Shown here one piece after another: positions 44,383-55,047 of a DNA stretch of 64,000 nucleotides (the stretch's first letter is position 1; each line of letters starts with the position of its first letter). The stretch covers positions 62,001 to 126,000 of the forward strand of contig NZ_CANMSK010000009.1 of NCBI RefSeq assembly GCF_947500655.1. The letters run 5' to 3'. A model generated the notes under the pieces. The model was not told the origin of the DNA and made no database searches. It was given only the letters and a program-made list of their open reading frames with translations. Source of the DNA: an uncultured Psychrosphaera sp. GTDB taxonomy: Bacteria; Pseudomonadota; Gammaproteobacteria; Enterobacterales; Alteromonadaceae. The translations under genes were made by a program, and so were the position numbers.

Positions 44383-46632
44383 TTAGCTTTTAGATTGATA
44401 AATAACTTCAAATATTTTAGTTAATACATCTTGCTGCTGTTGAGACAATCCACATTGATTAACATTGTGTTTCTCGGCATGAGGAAAATAAACCACCAGC
44501 GATATATCTAATTTATCATCCACCAGCACTAAGCCTTTTTCAGTAATTGCTACATGACTATTTTGCGTTAAATAAGGGTGGCATTCCTGTATTCCAACCA
44601 ATCTATTTAGTTGATTGTGCTCAGAAGCGATTAACCAAAAAGAGTTATGCTGAAACCAATGGGTAAAAGAACTAGGTTTAAAAATGTGTTGTTTATCGTA
44701 ACTGCCGCCATTTTTAAAAATTTGAGTCAATACGATAATATCTTTCATTTTGCTGGTTAACAGACTAACAGGATATAAATTATCGTTGGGAACTTGCCGG
44801 AATATACTACTGTCCAAATCCAGTGGTGACAAAATTTTGTTTTCAACAAACTGCTCAAATGTCATATTGGTAACTTGCTCAACAACCAATCTTAATACTA
44901 AATCATTAAATTCACTGTAATTTAGCTTTTGATTCACTCCATAATAAAACGGTACGTTATATATCGCCTTATTCCATTCTATCGGTAAGCTTTTTCTAGC
45001 CCCTGTATTATTGATATCAATACCGAGGCCATCATCTGGCATCAAAGCATTAAGATAGTTTTCAACACTTGGGTAACCTGAGTAATGAGTTAATAGGTGT
45101 TCAATTGTTCGGTTGCCACGCCCATCACCTTTATATTCAGGTAAATAATATGAAACTGGTCTATCTAATCTTAAACGCTCCTCACCTACCAGTTTTAACA
45201 CAACGAGTTGAGTGGTAAAAAAAGTGGTCAGTTGCTTTAAGTACAGAGTATTGTTGAGGTAACTATCGCCAAAAGCTTTATGGGCGATTAGTTTGTCATT
45301 TTTAACTAAACTAAATTCAAAATCTTGTTCTAGAGTACTTAAGCCGTTTACTAAGTCGTTTTTGAGTTTTCGGTCAACCCAACGGGTCGCTGGTATTAAC
45401 TTTGGCGAGTCCATTTGGATAGTAAGTAGAGACAAATCACTTTTTGAGGTAACTTTTAATACGTTAGTCCCATTTGTAACGTTTTTGGAAATATCTAACT
45501 GAATGCCGGTTCTATTTGTCGATGTACTAACTAAACGTGCTTTTTTAAGATCTAAACTCTTACCATTAATTAATACTTTTAACTTATTGAGTGAGGCGAA
45601 ATCATAGTGTAATAATACTAAGGAGCCTTGGCCTTTCGCACCATAAAATATCTGATTAATTCTGTGTTTATTTGTGTTGGCAGCGTTAGAGCGCGGTGAA
45701 ATACGGCCTGACAATAATGAGCTTTGATCTATTTCTTTAGAATAACGCTTAAGTAAGAACTCTAATCTTGGCTGTTTGTACTTATCCAATAAAGCAAACA
45801 CAGTCGCAGTCGTTACCGGATTTAATTCGCCAGTGACTTGTGTTGGTAAAAAGTGAGTTTGAAACGCAGAAAGTACATTCTGTGTTTGACTGTCTAGTAC
45901 TCCAGTCTCTTTAATATTGTAGCCATATAAAGACAGTGCTTTTTGTACCAGGTTTATTGAAGGAGCGACTAGATGAAAGTCTTGTAGGTATTTATCAACC
46001 GTTTCTTGTTCGTACCAAGCGCCTACTCCATTTTGATAAAGCTGATACCAAGGAAAGCGAGGACCGGGATCGTTTTTCCGATTAGGAGATATATCTGAAT
46101 GACCAACTACTTTGGTCGGTTCAATATCAGGGTGACGTTGCAAAATACCCTGCGCTAACTCTATTAACAATTCAATTTGTTCAGCGTCAAAATTTGGGAA
46201 TTGGCAATTTTTATGCGCGGCGTATTCACCACCATGAGTGCCAGTTACAACTGGCTTGTGTAAGCAGTTTGGAACGTTAACAATTTCAATACCGATTGAT
46301 GTGTCATTTAAATTTCTTCTGCCATCCCAGTAACTCATACCAGCATGCCAAGCTCGTTGATTTTCATCAACCAGTTGAATAACTTCTAAATTAGAATTTG
46401 GATAACTTGAGTCTTGTAGTTCAGGAATTAAATAATGTGCGCTAACGCCACCACCATCCTTTAGTGCATACATAGAGCGTTCGTAATTTAACGCGGTAAA
46501 ATGTAATACCAGAGATTGAATTCTTGCGTTTTGGCCAACCGATATTTGCTTGTTAATTGGCAATGAATTACACGCGTTTAATAAAACTGCGGAAAATAAA
46601 ATAACAAAAATACGTTTGATAAATTTACTCAC
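44383..46632 (-). CDS. Lipoprotein: AmpD-like amidase, peptidoglycan-binding and degenerate beta-lactamase-like domains
   Basis: A 749-residue fusion. A lipobox LLNAC (Cys21) follows the signal peptide. An Amidase_2 domain (about 35-205) has zinc-ligand motifs in LVLHFTA and VVGHSDISPNRKNDPG. A peptidoglycan-binding domain (about 220-290) follows, then a beta-rich linker, then a class C beta-lactamase/esterase-like domain (about 425-745). In that last domain the SxxK catalytic motif expected before FFTTQLVVLKL reads QLTT, so Ser and Lys are absent and it is probably non-catalytic; YSEFND replaces the usual YxN. It precedes the NagX-like gene, suggesting cell-wall recycling. Confidence 0.8.
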   Translation of the reverse strand: MSKFIKRIFVILFSAVLLNACNSLPINKQISVGQNARIQSLVLHFTALNYERSMYALKDGGGVSAHYLIPELQDSSYPNSNLEVIQLVDENQRAWHAGMSYWDGRRNLNDTSIGIEIVNVPNCLHKPVVTGTHGGEYAAHKNCQFPNFDAEQIELLIELAQGILQRHPDIEPTKVVGHSDISPNRKNDPGPRFPWYQLYQNGVGAWYEQETVDKYLQDFHLVAPSINLVQKALSLYGYNIKETGVLDSQTQNVLSAFQTHFLPTQVTGELNPVTTATVFALLDKYKQPRLEFLLKRYSKEIDQSSLLSGRISPRSNAANTNKHRINQIFYGAKGQGSLVLLHYDFASLNKLKVLINGKSLDLKKARLVSTSTNRTGIQLDISKNVTNGTNVLKVTSKSDLSLLTIQMDSPKLIPATRWVDRKLKNDLVNGLSTLEQDFEFSLVKNDKLIAHKAFGDSYLNNTLYLKQLTTFFTTQLVVLKLVGEERLRLDRPVSYYLPEYKGDGRGNRTIEHLLTHYSGYPSVENYLNALMPDDGLGIDINNTGARKSLPIEWNKAIYNVPFYYGVNQKLNYSEFNDLVLRLVVEQVTNMTFEQFVENKILSPLDLDSSIFRQVPNDNLYPVSLLTSKMKDIIVLTQIFKNGGSYDKQHIFKPSSFTHWFQHNSFWLIASEHNQLNRLVGIQECHPYLTQNSHVAITEKGLVLVDDKLDISLVVYFPHAEKHNVNQCGLSQQQQDVLTKIFEVIYQSKS

Positions 46633-46808
46633 TATTTAATTAAAAATTGAACAAACTATGTTGATAATGATTGTGCCATGACTACAACGAATAAAGCTAG
46701 CCCCTCTGACAATCAATATTTGTTTTATAAAAATGATAATTGAGCATTACAGTTATTCAATTTAAACTGTAAAATAGATGGATTAACGTTAGATAAGGCG
46801 ATATCAGC

Positions 46809-46970
46809 ATGAATAGAAAAAAGAAAATAAACGATGCTTTTCAAAGTAAATTGAAAAAGGCCAAGCAAAAGTTACACAAAAGTAACAAACCTAAATATGT
46901 TTCTAAAGCAGACCGAGCTTTATTAGAGCAACAAGAACAAGCAGCATCTGTAGAAAACGCCGAAGGTTAA
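46809..46970 (+). CDS. DUF2986 family small basic protein
   Basis: A 53-residue protein starting MNRKKKINDAF, with SNKPKYVSKADRALLE in the middle, the signature of DUF2986 in marine Gammaproteobacteria. Function is unknown; the very basic N-terminus suggests nucleic-acid or ribosome contact. It is too short for usual gene prediction here. It lies between divergently oriented genes with 35 bp to the cydC stop. Confidence 0.82.
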   Translation: MNRKKKINDAFQSKLKKAKQKLHKSNKPKYVSKADRALLEQQEQAASVENAEG

Positions 46971-47004
46971 AGGCCACCAGTAACTTCCAGTTGCCATACA
47001 GGAC

Positions 47005-48549
47005 TCATGTTAGTTGAATTGAGGATGTGCTCTGTAGCTGTTCTGGAATAATATGTGACGCAACCATTACGCCTTTTGATTGCGCTAACGTATTAATAAT
47101 GTTCACCACGTTAGTAATATTATCTTGGTCTAACCCTTCAAATGGCTCATCCAATAAAATAAATGATGCATTTGTTAACATAGCTCTAGCAAGACCAATA
47201 CGTTTTAATTCTCCACCAGAGAGCTTACGGCCTTTTTCACCTATCCATTGATCTAACTTATTTGCCTTACCATGAGCTGAGTCTTTAAGCTCTAGCTGAA
47301 ACAAGTTTAATTGATTAAGAACCTGAGTTATTTTTTCATCGGTTGCATCACTATTCGCTAATTTAAGATTGTCTCTTAACGTAGCAGATAAACAATAAGG
47401 GCTTTGCTCTATATAAATACAATCGTCCAGCACGCCCTCTAGAACAGCTCCGTCAAGAGCAGTTCCATCGAGTCCGACGCCGTTAATTTCACGTTTCCCT
47501 GCATAAGGAATTAAACCACTAAGTGCTTGTAACAATCTTGATTTACCAATACCTGAGCCGCCTTGTAGTAAGAACAAAGAACGAGGTTCCAGCAAGAATG
47601 AAACTGGCTGATGCTGCGCATCTTGTGCTGTAAAATCACTAACTTGGATTGTTGAAATTTTGCAACTCTGTCGCTTTAACGGCTTAGCGTCACTAATATG
47701 CTTAACATTTTTAACGCTAGTTATGTAATCCATTAGGCGAGTTTGCGTCGCAAATATTCGACCAAACCAATCTGGCGCTGCCATTATTGCCATAGGTAAA
47801 ACTAATATGATTGGTGAAAATACTTTTGACTCTTGTATCACTGAAAATAAATAAATCACAGATACAAAGCATAAAATCAACAACCATAAACTGGCTTTTT
47901 CTTGGTTGTCTTGATGTTGATGATTCATTTTAAAATATTCAGTGGCTTTTGGATGTTCGATATTTTGATACATGTGCCAAATAGGCGCAGCATTTACATA
48001 ATGTTCAATGTCACATTCCAATTCTTGTCTAACCGCTAAACTTTGTTTGGCTGCTTTTAAACCTAAAACAACTAGATAAAAATAAATAACAGCACAAACT
48101 AAAACAAAGCTTATCCAAGCAAAACTAAATACCGGTAATTGTAAAACGGTGAATATGGTTAAGGCTGCCATTGCTAACCAAGCGCTGGCGTTTTGCGATA
48201 CCCAACCAACCCAAATAGAGGCCATTGCTTCTGTTTGAAACGTTAACTTGTCAGACTCTATTCCTGTGGTGAACGTCAGCTGATTTTTCAATTTGGAAAA
48301 TAGGTTAAGTCGTAACTTAGCCAACAACCACAATAAGTGTTTATGCCCTACCCACATTTCAGCGTAACCACTGGAAATACGTATTAATGCCAACGCTCTT
48401 ATAAGAACAGCAGGGAGCATATAATTAAAACCAACGCCTGCTACGGCACAGGCTGCAATAAACCAAGATGAAAATAGTAAAATAGTTAAACCAGAAAAAG
48501 CATGAATAATAGCCAAAAGCAGCGCTAACCAAGGTGACTTTATTTGCAT
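47005..48549 (-). CDS. cydC: Heterodimeric ABC exporter subunit CydC
   Basis: Half of the CydDC exporter of glutathione/cysteine or heme-related redox control needed for cytochrome bd assembly. It has 514 residues, shorter than E. coli CydC (573). An N-terminal six-helix membrane domain is followed by an ATPase with Walker A LLQGGSGIGKSRLLQ, signature LSGGELKRIGLARAM and Walker B ILLDEPFEGLD. It overlaps the cydD end by 10 nt. It is the last gene of cydABXDC. Confidence 0.9.
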   Translation of the reverse strand: MQIKSPWLALLLAIIHAFSGLTILLFSSWFIAACAVAGVGFNYMLPAVLIRALALIRISSGYAEMWVGHKHLLWLLAKLRLNLFSKLKNQLTFTTGIESDKLTFQTEAMASIWVGWVSQNASAWLAMAALTIFTVLQLPVFSFAWISFVLVCAVIYFYLVVLGLKAAKQSLAVRQELECDIEHYVNAAPIWHMYQNIEHPKATEYFKMNHQHQDNQEKASLWLLILCFVSVIYLFSVIQESKVFSPIILVLPMAIMAAPDWFGRIFATQTRLMDYITSVKNVKHISDAKPLKRQSCKISTIQVSDFTAQDAQHQPVSFLLEPRSLFLLQGGSGIGKSRLLQALSGLIPYAGKREINGVGLDGTALDGAVLEGVLDDCIYIEQSPYCLSATLRDNLKLANSDATDEKITQVLNQLNLFQLELKDSAHGKANKLDQWIGEKGRKLSGGELKRIGLARAMLTNASFILLDEPFEGLDQDNITNVVNIINTLAQSKGVMVASHIIPEQLQSTSSIQLT

Positions 48550-50243
48550 AATGCTTCCCCTTGCTCAATGTTTTTTTGATTACTAACTTCGCCTTCGTTT
48601 GATGCGATTTCAATCACGCCATTTTTAACAATCCAGCTTTGAGAAAACCAATCATCTGGTAAAGACTTATGTGATGCCCAAATAACCGTTCGAGTAAGAC
48701 ATAATCGGTTAATAAGTTCGGCCAATTGCGTATGCTGCTGTTTAGTTAAATGTGCGGTAGGTTCGTCTAACAAGACTATGTCGGCTTGTTGTAATAATAT
48801 TCGAGCAAGGGCTAATCTTTGCGCTTCACCACCTGACAATGGCGGATGTTCTCCCATTAACGTATCAAGACCGTTAGGTAAATTATGTAACCAATGAGTA
48901 AGTTCCACTTGGTTTAAAATATCGAATAAATCTTTATCTGGTAAAAGTCGGTCTAACATCAAATTGCTTCTTACACTTGCTGGTGTGATAACGGCACTTT
49001 GACTGAGTAATACACATTTACCCTTAAGTTGATGGCTGGATTTTCTCACGCCCATTAATGCTTCTAAAAATACAGTTTTCCCAGCACCTGATGCACCTTT
49101 TAATAATATATGTTCACCTTGTTTTAAACTGAGACTTTCAGCTTTTAACGATGGCGTTTTAATATAAAAGTTGTGCCAACGAAAGCTGATGTTGTCGTTT
49201 TGAAGAATAGCGTTTCCAAAAGCAGTGCTTTCAATATCGGTTTTATCGCTATCAGCATCGCTGCTAGGATCAATGCCTGCACTAAAAACAACAGGGAAAA
49301 TGGCTTCAGCGGCGGATTCTGCTAATGCTTTTTGATGATAAAAACGACCTAAGTTTTTTAACTCCGAAAACAACAAAGGAGCAACTAACAAAAGATATAA
49401 ACCAAAAGTAAAAGGTAATTCTGGTCCAATACTAATTTCACCTAAAATAGAGAAACCAATAAACACCGCAATTAATGCCATGGCAACGGTGGAGAAAAAA
49501 TCGAGTACCGAGGTTGATAAAAAGGCCACGCTAACCACGCGCATAGTTCTGTCATTTACCAGTTTGCTGGCTTTATCTAATCTGTCCGTTTCAGTGTCGT
49601 GTTGATTAAAACTGGTTAATAAGGTTAACGCTTTGAGTCTGTCTACAAACAAACCACCTAAGCGCTCTAACGCTACAAAATGTTGTTGATGTAATTTAGC
49701 CGCCCCTTTACCCACTAAGATCATAAAAACAGGAACAATAGGGAGTGTGATCAACATGATCAAAGCGACAAAATAATTAATGGGGATAATAGCAATAATG
49801 ACAAATACAGGAATAAGACCTGATAGCATTTTTTGTAATTGATATTGAGTCAAAAACTGACTAATAGCTGGAATATGACTTACCCAAACATGCTGCCAAA
49901 AGTAACTCGAGTATTGGCGACAAAGAGCATTTTGTTCTGTGTTGAGCTTGTGCTCAAGCTGGTTTTGTAAATCTGTTTCTACTTGTTGCTGTAATTTAAC
50001 TACGCGTACATTGAGCACATATTTAATAAGTACCCAAACTAACGAAGAAACAATAAACATGGGAATAAATTCATCCACCAAGGTAGAACCTTGAGTAATG
50101 AATATCCCCATAATTTTGGCAAAAAACCAAAAGCACAGCGCTTGGCTAACAAACATTATCGACCTAAGTGCTAATAACATACTTAACTGAATACGATATT
50201 GCTTAGTAACTTCTTTTAACCAGTGCTGTGCATTTGTTGTCAT
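48540..50243 (-). CDS. cydD: Heterodimeric ABC exporter subunit CydD
   Basis: Partner of CydC; 567 residues (E. coli 588). The membrane domain occupies about 15-310. The ATPase has Walker A LLKGASGAGKTVFLEA, signature PLSGGEAQRLALARIL and Walker B IVLLDEPTAHL. It starts three nt after the cydX stop codon, so is translated from the same message as the oxidase. Confidence 0.92.
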   Translation of the reverse strand: MTTNAQHWLKEVTKQYRIQLSMLLALRSIMFVSQALCFWFFAKIMGIFITQGSTLVDEFIPMFIVSSLVWVLIKYVLNVRVVKLQQQVETDLQNQLEHKLNTEQNALCRQYSSYFWQHVWVSHIPAISQFLTQYQLQKMLSGLIPVFVIIAIIPINYFVALIMLITLPIVPVFMILVGKGAAKLHQQHFVALERLGGLFVDRLKALTLLTSFNQHDTETDRLDKASKLVNDRTMRVVSVAFLSTSVLDFFSTVAMALIAVFIGFSILGEISIGPELPFTFGLYLLLVAPLLFSELKNLGRFYHQKALAESAAEAIFPVVFSAGIDPSSDADSDKTDIESTAFGNAILQNDNISFRWHNFYIKTPSLKAESLSLKQGEHILLKGASGAGKTVFLEALMGVRKSSHQLKGKCVLLSQSAVITPASVRSNLMLDRLLPDKDLFDILNQVELTHWLHNLPNGLDTLMGEHPPLSGGEAQRLALARILLQQADIVLLDEPTAHLTKQQHTQLAELINRLCLTRTVIWASHKSLPDDWFSQSWIVKNGVIEIASNEGEVSNQKNIEQGEALCK

Positions 50244-50246
50244 TGT

Positions 50247-50390
50247 TTATTTATCAGAGACATCCGTTTTATTAAACATTTCCATGTCTTCGATACGATC
50301 CATATCTTCAGTTGACTCTAACCATAAGGCATTAATTATGCCGAATGAACAGGCAAGTAAAACACCTAATATCCAAGTAAAATACCACAT
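50247..50390 (-). CDS. cydX: CydX, small subunit of cytochrome bd oxidase
   Basis: A 47-residue single-span protein starting MWYFTWILGVLLACSFG and continuing IINALWLE, the CydX signature, followed by an acidic tail. CydX stabilises the heme b595/d site of the oxidase. It lies 10 nt after cydB and just before cydD. It is often missed because of its size. Confidence 0.95.
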   Translation of the reverse strand: MWYFTWILGVLLACSFGIINALWLESTEDMDRIEDMEMFNKTDVSDK

Positions 50391-50400
50391 AATTAATTCC

Positions 50401-51537
50401 TTAATAAATTGTATGAGCTTTGTTTAAGTCAGCTTGTTTAATACGTCCACGCATAACGTAAAAGCTATATGCGGTGTAACACAAGATAATTGGCACAAAT
50501 ATACAAGCAACAATAAACATAGTTTCTAACGTTAATAAGCTAGAAGTTGCATCCCACACCGTCAAACTTGCTTCTGGCATAGTGCTACTTGGCATCAAGA
50601 ATGGGAACATAGAGAACCCAGCCGTTAAGATAATACCAGTAATCGACAATGCACTAGATACAAATGCTAAGCCACCGCGATTTATTTTTGAAAAATATGA
50701 ACAAGCAAGCGCAGCTAAAATACCTAAAGCTGGCGCAATTACCATCCAAGGATACTTACTGTAGTTTTGCAACCAAGCTCCCGCTTGAATAGACACTTCT
50801 TTATTCATTGGGTTACTTGTCGCTAATGCATTAACATCAGACGTGATCACGTAACCATCAACACCAAAGGCTAAGTACACACCAGCTAATGAGAATAAAA
50901 CCGCAGTCACTATCGACAACACAACCGATACATTACGTGCACGAGTATGTAACTTACCGTCCGTTTTTAATTGTAACCAAGTTGAACCATGATTTAACAG
51001 CATAGCCACTGATACCAGACCTGTGATCAATGCAAACGGCGTAAGCAAACCAAAGAAAGTACCAGTGTAAGTTGGTCTTAATATATCATCGTATTGGAAC
51101 GGAACACCCAATAACAAGTTACCAAATGCAACACCAAATATAAGCGCAGGAATTATACCACCAGCAAACAATGCCCAATCCCAGCTTTTACGCCATGTAG
51201 GATTAGATAACTTACTTCTATAGTCAAAACCAAGAGGTCTCATCCATAACGCCATTAAAGTAATTGCTAGTGCTACATAAAATCCTGAGAATGCCGCCGC
51301 ATAAATTAATGGCCATGCGGCGAAGATAGCCCCACCAGCGGTGATAAACCAAACTTGGTTACCATCCCAGTGAGGACCAATTGTATTGATCATAATACGG
51401 CGGTCTTGGTCTGTTTTACCGACTAACGTCAGCAAAGCACCCACACCTAAATCAAAACCATCGGTAACTGCAAAGCCAATTAGTAAAACACCAATCAGTA
51501 CCCACCAAATAACTCTCAATGCTTCATAATCAATCAT
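50401..51537 (-). CDS. cydB: Cytochrome bd ubiquinol oxidase subunit II
   Basis: Membrane subunit of the high-affinity quinol oxidase; 378 residues, as in E. coli (379). It begins [33 protein letters not shown]-like, with [17 protein letters not shown] and about nine membrane segments. It overlaps the cydA stop by 8 nt. Confidence 0.97.
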   Translation of the reverse strand: MIDYEALRVIWWVLIGVLLIGFAVTDGFDLGVGALLTLVGKTDQDRRIMINTIGPHWDGNQVWFITAGGAIFAAWPLIYAAAFSGFYVALAITLMALWMRPLGFDYRSKLSNPTWRKSWDWALFAGGIIPALIFGVAFGNLLLGVPFQYDDILRPTYTGTFFGLLTPFALITGLVSVAMLLNHGSTWLQLKTDGKLHTRARNVSVVLSIVTAVLFSLAGVYLAFGVDGYVITSDVNALATSNPMNKEVSIQAGAWLQNYSKYPWMVIAPALGILAALACSYFSKINRGGLAFVSSALSITGIILTAGFSMFPFLMPSSTMPEASLTVWDATSSLLTLETMFIVACIFVPIILCYTAYSFYVMRGRIKQADLNKAHTIY

Positions 51538-53122
51538 TGTTGTGCTCCTTTGAATCTAGTTGAGCAAGTAATTCGTCTTGTCTTTTCATTTCGGCTTGCT
51601 CTTGAGCAACCAAGGTTGGTCCCTTTTTAGCAAATTTTTGCATTAAGTAAAACGCGACCACAAACATTACAGCGTAAAAAGTTGAGTAAGCAACAATAGT
51701 AGATAGAACTTGTGCTTCAGATAAATTAGACACTGACGTATGCACAGGTAATATTTCAGCTATCGACCAAGGCTGACGACCGTATTCGGCAACAAACCAA
51801 CCAGCCTCAGAAGCTATCCAAGGTAAAGGTAATCCCCAGAATGCCATTTTAAGCAGCCATTTAGGCTTAGTAATTTGATGCTTAGTAGAGTAATAAAAAG
51901 CAGCTGCAAAAATAAATAACATCATAAAGCCTGCAGCAACCATAAGTCTAAAACTCCAGAATAATGGGGCGACTTTTGGGATAGAGTAATCTACTGCTTT
52001 TTCTATCGCTTCAGCTGATGGATTGGTTATATCGTCAGTAAATGGTTCTAACAATAATCCGTAACCCATATCTTTTTTATGTGCATCAAATTGGGCTAAC
52101 TCTTGCTCTGTTGCCGTTCCATCACGAACAGTCCCTAATACTTTATGTGCTTCAATACCTGAAATAATACGAGCTCTATGAGCTATTTCATGATCTTTTA
52201 AACCTTTCACTTCTTCATCCAAAGAGCGGGTAGCAATAATCCCCATTAACCAAGGTAATTTTATTGCGTAATCCACTTCTTGGGTTTCATCGTTAGGAAT
52301 ACCAAATAAGGTAAAATCAGCTGGGGCTTCTTGAGTTTCGTACTCGGCTTCAACTGCTGCTAATTTCACTTGTTGTACATCACCTAATTCATAACCACTT
52401 TCGTCACCTAAAATGATAACTGAGATCACTGATGCCAAACCAAAGCTTGCTGCAATAGCAAATGAACGACGTGCAAATGCAATCTCTTTACCTTTTAATA
52501 AATAGTAACTAGAAATTGCTAAAATAAACATTGAGCCAGTTACGTAGCCTGCAGATACAGTATGAACAAATTTAACTTGAGCAACTGGATTAAACAGTAA
52601 CTCAGCAAAACTCGTCATTTCCATACGCATAGATTCAATATTAAACTCTGCACCTACTGGATGTTGCATCCAACCATTAGCGATAAGTATCCATAAAGCT
52701 GATAAATTAGACGCAATTGCGACCAACCAAGTAGCAGCTAAATGCTTACCTTTGGACATTTTATCCCAACCAAAAAAGAACAAACCAACAAAGGTCGATT
52801 CTAAGAAGAATGCCATTAAAGCTTCAATAGCCAGGGGCGCACCAAAGATGTCACCAACGTAATGGGAATAATAAGACCAGTTCATGCCAAACTGGAATTC
52901 CATTGTAAGGCCGGTCGCTACACCAATAGCAAAGTTAATCCCGAATAACTTACCCCAAAATTTCGTCATTTCTTTATAAATTTCTTTGCCCGTCATTACA
53001 TAAACAGATTCCATTATCGCTAATAGAAAACTTAGTCCAATTGTAAGAGGAACAAATATAAAGTGAAACATGGCGGTGAGGGCAAACTGTAGTCGTGATA
53101 GTTCAACTAAGGTTTCGCTCAT
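51530..53122 (-). CDS. cydA: Cytochrome bd ubiquinol oxidase subunit I
   Basis: Quinol-binding and heme-bearing subunit of cytochrome bd, reducing oxygen at low tension. It has 530 residues. [22 protein letters not shown] carries the heme b595 His; the Q-loop (about 250-385) has a long insertion typical of the L-form. The [18 protein letters not shown] block is intact. It is the first gene of cydABXDC, with a perfect FNR-type box 190 bp upstream. Confidence 0.97.
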   Translation of the reverse strand: MSETLVELSRLQFALTAMFHFIFVPLTIGLSFLLAIMESVYVMTGKEIYKEMTKFWGKLFGINFAIGVATGLTMEFQFGMNWSYYSHYVGDIFGAPLAIEALMAFFLESTFVGLFFFGWDKMSKGKHLAATWLVAIASNLSALWILIANGWMQHPVGAEFNIESMRMEMTSFAELLFNPVAQVKFVHTVSAGYVTGSMFILAISSYYLLKGKEIAFARRSFAIAASFGLASVISVIILGDESGYELGDVQQVKLAAVEAEYETQEAPADFTLFGIPNDETQEVDYAIKLPWLMGIIATRSLDEEVKGLKDHEIAHRARIISGIEAHKVLGTVRDGTATEQELAQFDAHKKDMGYGLLLEPFTDDITNPSAEAIEKAVDYSIPKVAPLFWSFRLMVAAGFMMLFIFAAAFYYSTKHQITKPKWLLKMAFWGLPLPWIASEAGWFVAEYGRQPWSIAEILPVHTSVSNLSEAQVLSTIVAYSTFYAVMFVVAFYLMQKFAKKGPTLVAQEQAEMKRQDELLAQLDSKEHNND

Positions 53123-53613
53123 TTTACTTATCCTTTTTTGTACGTTAAGTGATAACCCAATGACTGTTGTTTAATTTAAAACAAGAGTAAATCAATTAGG
53201 CTCTAAAAATTTTATGCTAGCTTGTTAAGACGCTTGATTAATAACAATGAACAATTACTAACAGTGCTGACATAGCTGTTACTATGCCAAGAAAACGGGT
53301 TTGTTTTTTTGATATAGATCAAGCTACTAGGGCGTTTAAGTACTAAATTGTTCTCCGTTGCTCTAGTAACATCCATGCCAAATACGACATCAAGCGTGCT
53401 AACAATGATAAACACACAGAACAGTATGTCTTTGCTAACGTTACCTGCATCTAACTTTTAGCGTTAAATACCTAAGTGTTGAAAGCGTATTTCATCACTC
53501 TAAGCACTGTAGATAGCAAGATACAATCCAACTTGACAATAAATATTTAACTCAATACTTTCATGCAGTTACATATATAAGTAGTAAATGACAATTGAAA
53601 CCCCTCTACACCT
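53123..53613. other. Divergent regulatory region, cydA / sigma-54 activator
   Basis: About 490 bp between the divergent cydA and the PAS-sigma-54 gene. It contains the FNR box at 53309-53322. No sigma-54 promoter with a clear GG-N10-GC pair was found by eye. The short minus ORF at 53212-53415 covers the box and looks spurious. Confidence 0.5.
53309..53322. promoter_or_regulatory. FNR/Anr-type box
   Basis: TTGATATAGATCAA is a perfect match to TTGAT-N4-ATCAA. It lies about 190 bp upstream of cydA and about 290 bp upstream of the divergent regulator, consistent with oxygen control of cytochrome bd. Confidence 0.85.
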
Positions 53614-54960
53614 ATGACATATTTGACAGACATATTGTCGTTATTGACAGCGAGGCTTATGAACATCTCTATTATCCAATCTATGATCAATGCTATTGAT
53701 AAACCGGCTATTTTCATTACTCCTGATTATGTTATTCAAGCCGTAAATCAACCGTATCAAGAGGTTTACTCTACTCAAGTAGATATTGGTGTTAGTCGTT
53801 GTCACTCGGTCTCTCATAAAAGTGCAGTTCCATGTGATCAAAATGGTGAAAGCTGCCCTATCCAGTCATGTATTCAATCTGGACGTTCGGCCAGTGTTGT
53901 GCACATTCATCAAATGGAAAATGGTAAAGATATTTGTGACATAGTAATGAAACCAGTTAAAGATGAGGACGGTATCACTATTGGTTTTTTAGAAATTTTA
54001 GAAGACCTAAAGTTTGCCTCAGCCCAATCACAAAAAGATAAAATGGTGGGAGAAAGCGAACCATTTCTAGCACTGCTAAAAAAAATAAACCGAGCAGGTA
54101 AATCAGAGATTGCTGTTTTACTGCAAGGTGAAACAGGAACAGGTAAAGAATTGGTTGCCAAAGCATTACATGAGGTTAGCCCCCGTAGAGATGAACCATT
54201 TGTGGTGATTGAATGTACCGGACTTACCGAGTCTTTATTTGAGTCTGAACTTTTTGGTCACGAAAAAGGCGCGTTTACTGGCGCTACCCATAGCAAACAA
54301 GGCTTGATAGAGCTTGCCAATGGCGGCACTGTATTTTTTGATGAAATTGGCGATGTGCCGTTAAATATGCAAGTAAAATTGCTTAGGTTACTGGAGACTA
54401 GAACTTACCGAACGGTTGGTGGTTTAAAGCAAAAAACCTCGAACTTCCGTTTTCTCTCAGCCAGTCATAATAATTTATTGGAGATGGTTAACAAAGGTGA
54501 ATTTAGACAAGATCTTTATTATCGAATTGCAGGGTTCCCAATATTTTTACCCTCGCTATCCGAGCGTAAAGGCGATATCGCATTATTAACTCAATACTTT
54601 TTAAATCATTCACAGTCACAACAAAAGCGCTTTAGTCCTGAGGCATTACACTTACTGCTGCAATATACCTATCCGGGTAATATTAGAGAGTTAAAAAACT
54701 TAGTTGAGCAAGCTGTGTTATTAGCCGATGAAGATGAAATAACCTCAGAAGATTTACCTGAGTATATTTTGTTTAATCCGTTGGATAGTAAAGCGACAAA
54801 GCAGCTACCTCAAACTCTAGAGCAAGTTGAAGCTGACTATTTATATAAAATGCTAAATACTCAAACTTATACAATAGACGAACTAGCCGCAATATTGGGG
54901 GTTAGTACCAGAACCTTATATAGAAAAATAGAAAAGCATAAGCTTTCTATTGATGATTGA
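53614..54960 (+). CDS. Sigma-54-dependent activator with Cys-containing PAS domain
   Basis: A 448-residue activator. A PAS domain (about 20-130) contains CHSVSHKSAVPC and CPIQSC, giving Cys63, 74, 81 and 86; this cysteine motif is seen in PAS domains thought to sense redox state or bind a cofactor. The AAA+ domain (about 145-375) has Walker A GETGTGKE (172-179), GAFTGA (219-224) and FFDEIGD. A Fis-type helix-turn-helix closes it (TIDELAAILGVSTRTLYRKI). Start is uncertain: ATG at 53659 (after GAGG) would drop 15 residues. Its position divergent from cydA makes it a candidate regulator of cytochrome bd. Confidence 0.85.
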   Translation: MTYLTDILSLLTARLMNISIIQSMINAIDKPAIFITPDYVIQAVNQPYQEVYSTQVDIGVSRCHSVSHKSAVPCDQNGESCPIQSCIQSGRSASVVHIHQMENGKDICDIVMKPVKDEDGITIGFLEILEDLKFASAQSQKDKMVGESEPFLALLKKINRAGKSEIAVLLQGETGTGKELVAKALHEVSPRRDEPFVVIECTGLTESLFESELFGHEKGAFTGATHSKQGLIELANGGTVFFDEIGDVPLNMQVKLLRLLETRTYRTVGGLKQKTSNFRFLSASHNNLLEMVNKGEFRQDLYYRIAGFPIFLPSLSERKGDIALLTQYFLNHSQSQQKRFSPEALHLLLQYTYPGNIRELKNLVEQAVLLADEDEITSEDLPEYILFNPLDSKATKQLPQTLEQVEADYLYKMLNTQTYTIDELAAILGVSTRTLYRKIEKHKLSIDD

Positions 54961-54995
54961 TAGCGACCTGTACTTGTATCAATTACATTAGCCAC

Positions 54996-55027
54996 AAAAA
55001 AAAGAGTTCATATGAACTCTTTTTGTT
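54996..55027. terminator. Bidirectional terminator
   Basis: The perfect 18-bp palindrome AGAGTTCATATGAACTCT (55003-55020) has A-run and T-run flanks. It serves the sigma-54 regulator and the convergent ffh. Confidence 0.85.
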
Positions 55028-55047
55028 TTCTTTAAATAGAAATCTTA

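Noticed and set aside
53212-53415. 67-residue minus-strand ORF between cydA and the sigma-54 gene
   Set aside because: It spans the FNR box and promoter region, has no recognisable features, and is probably random.
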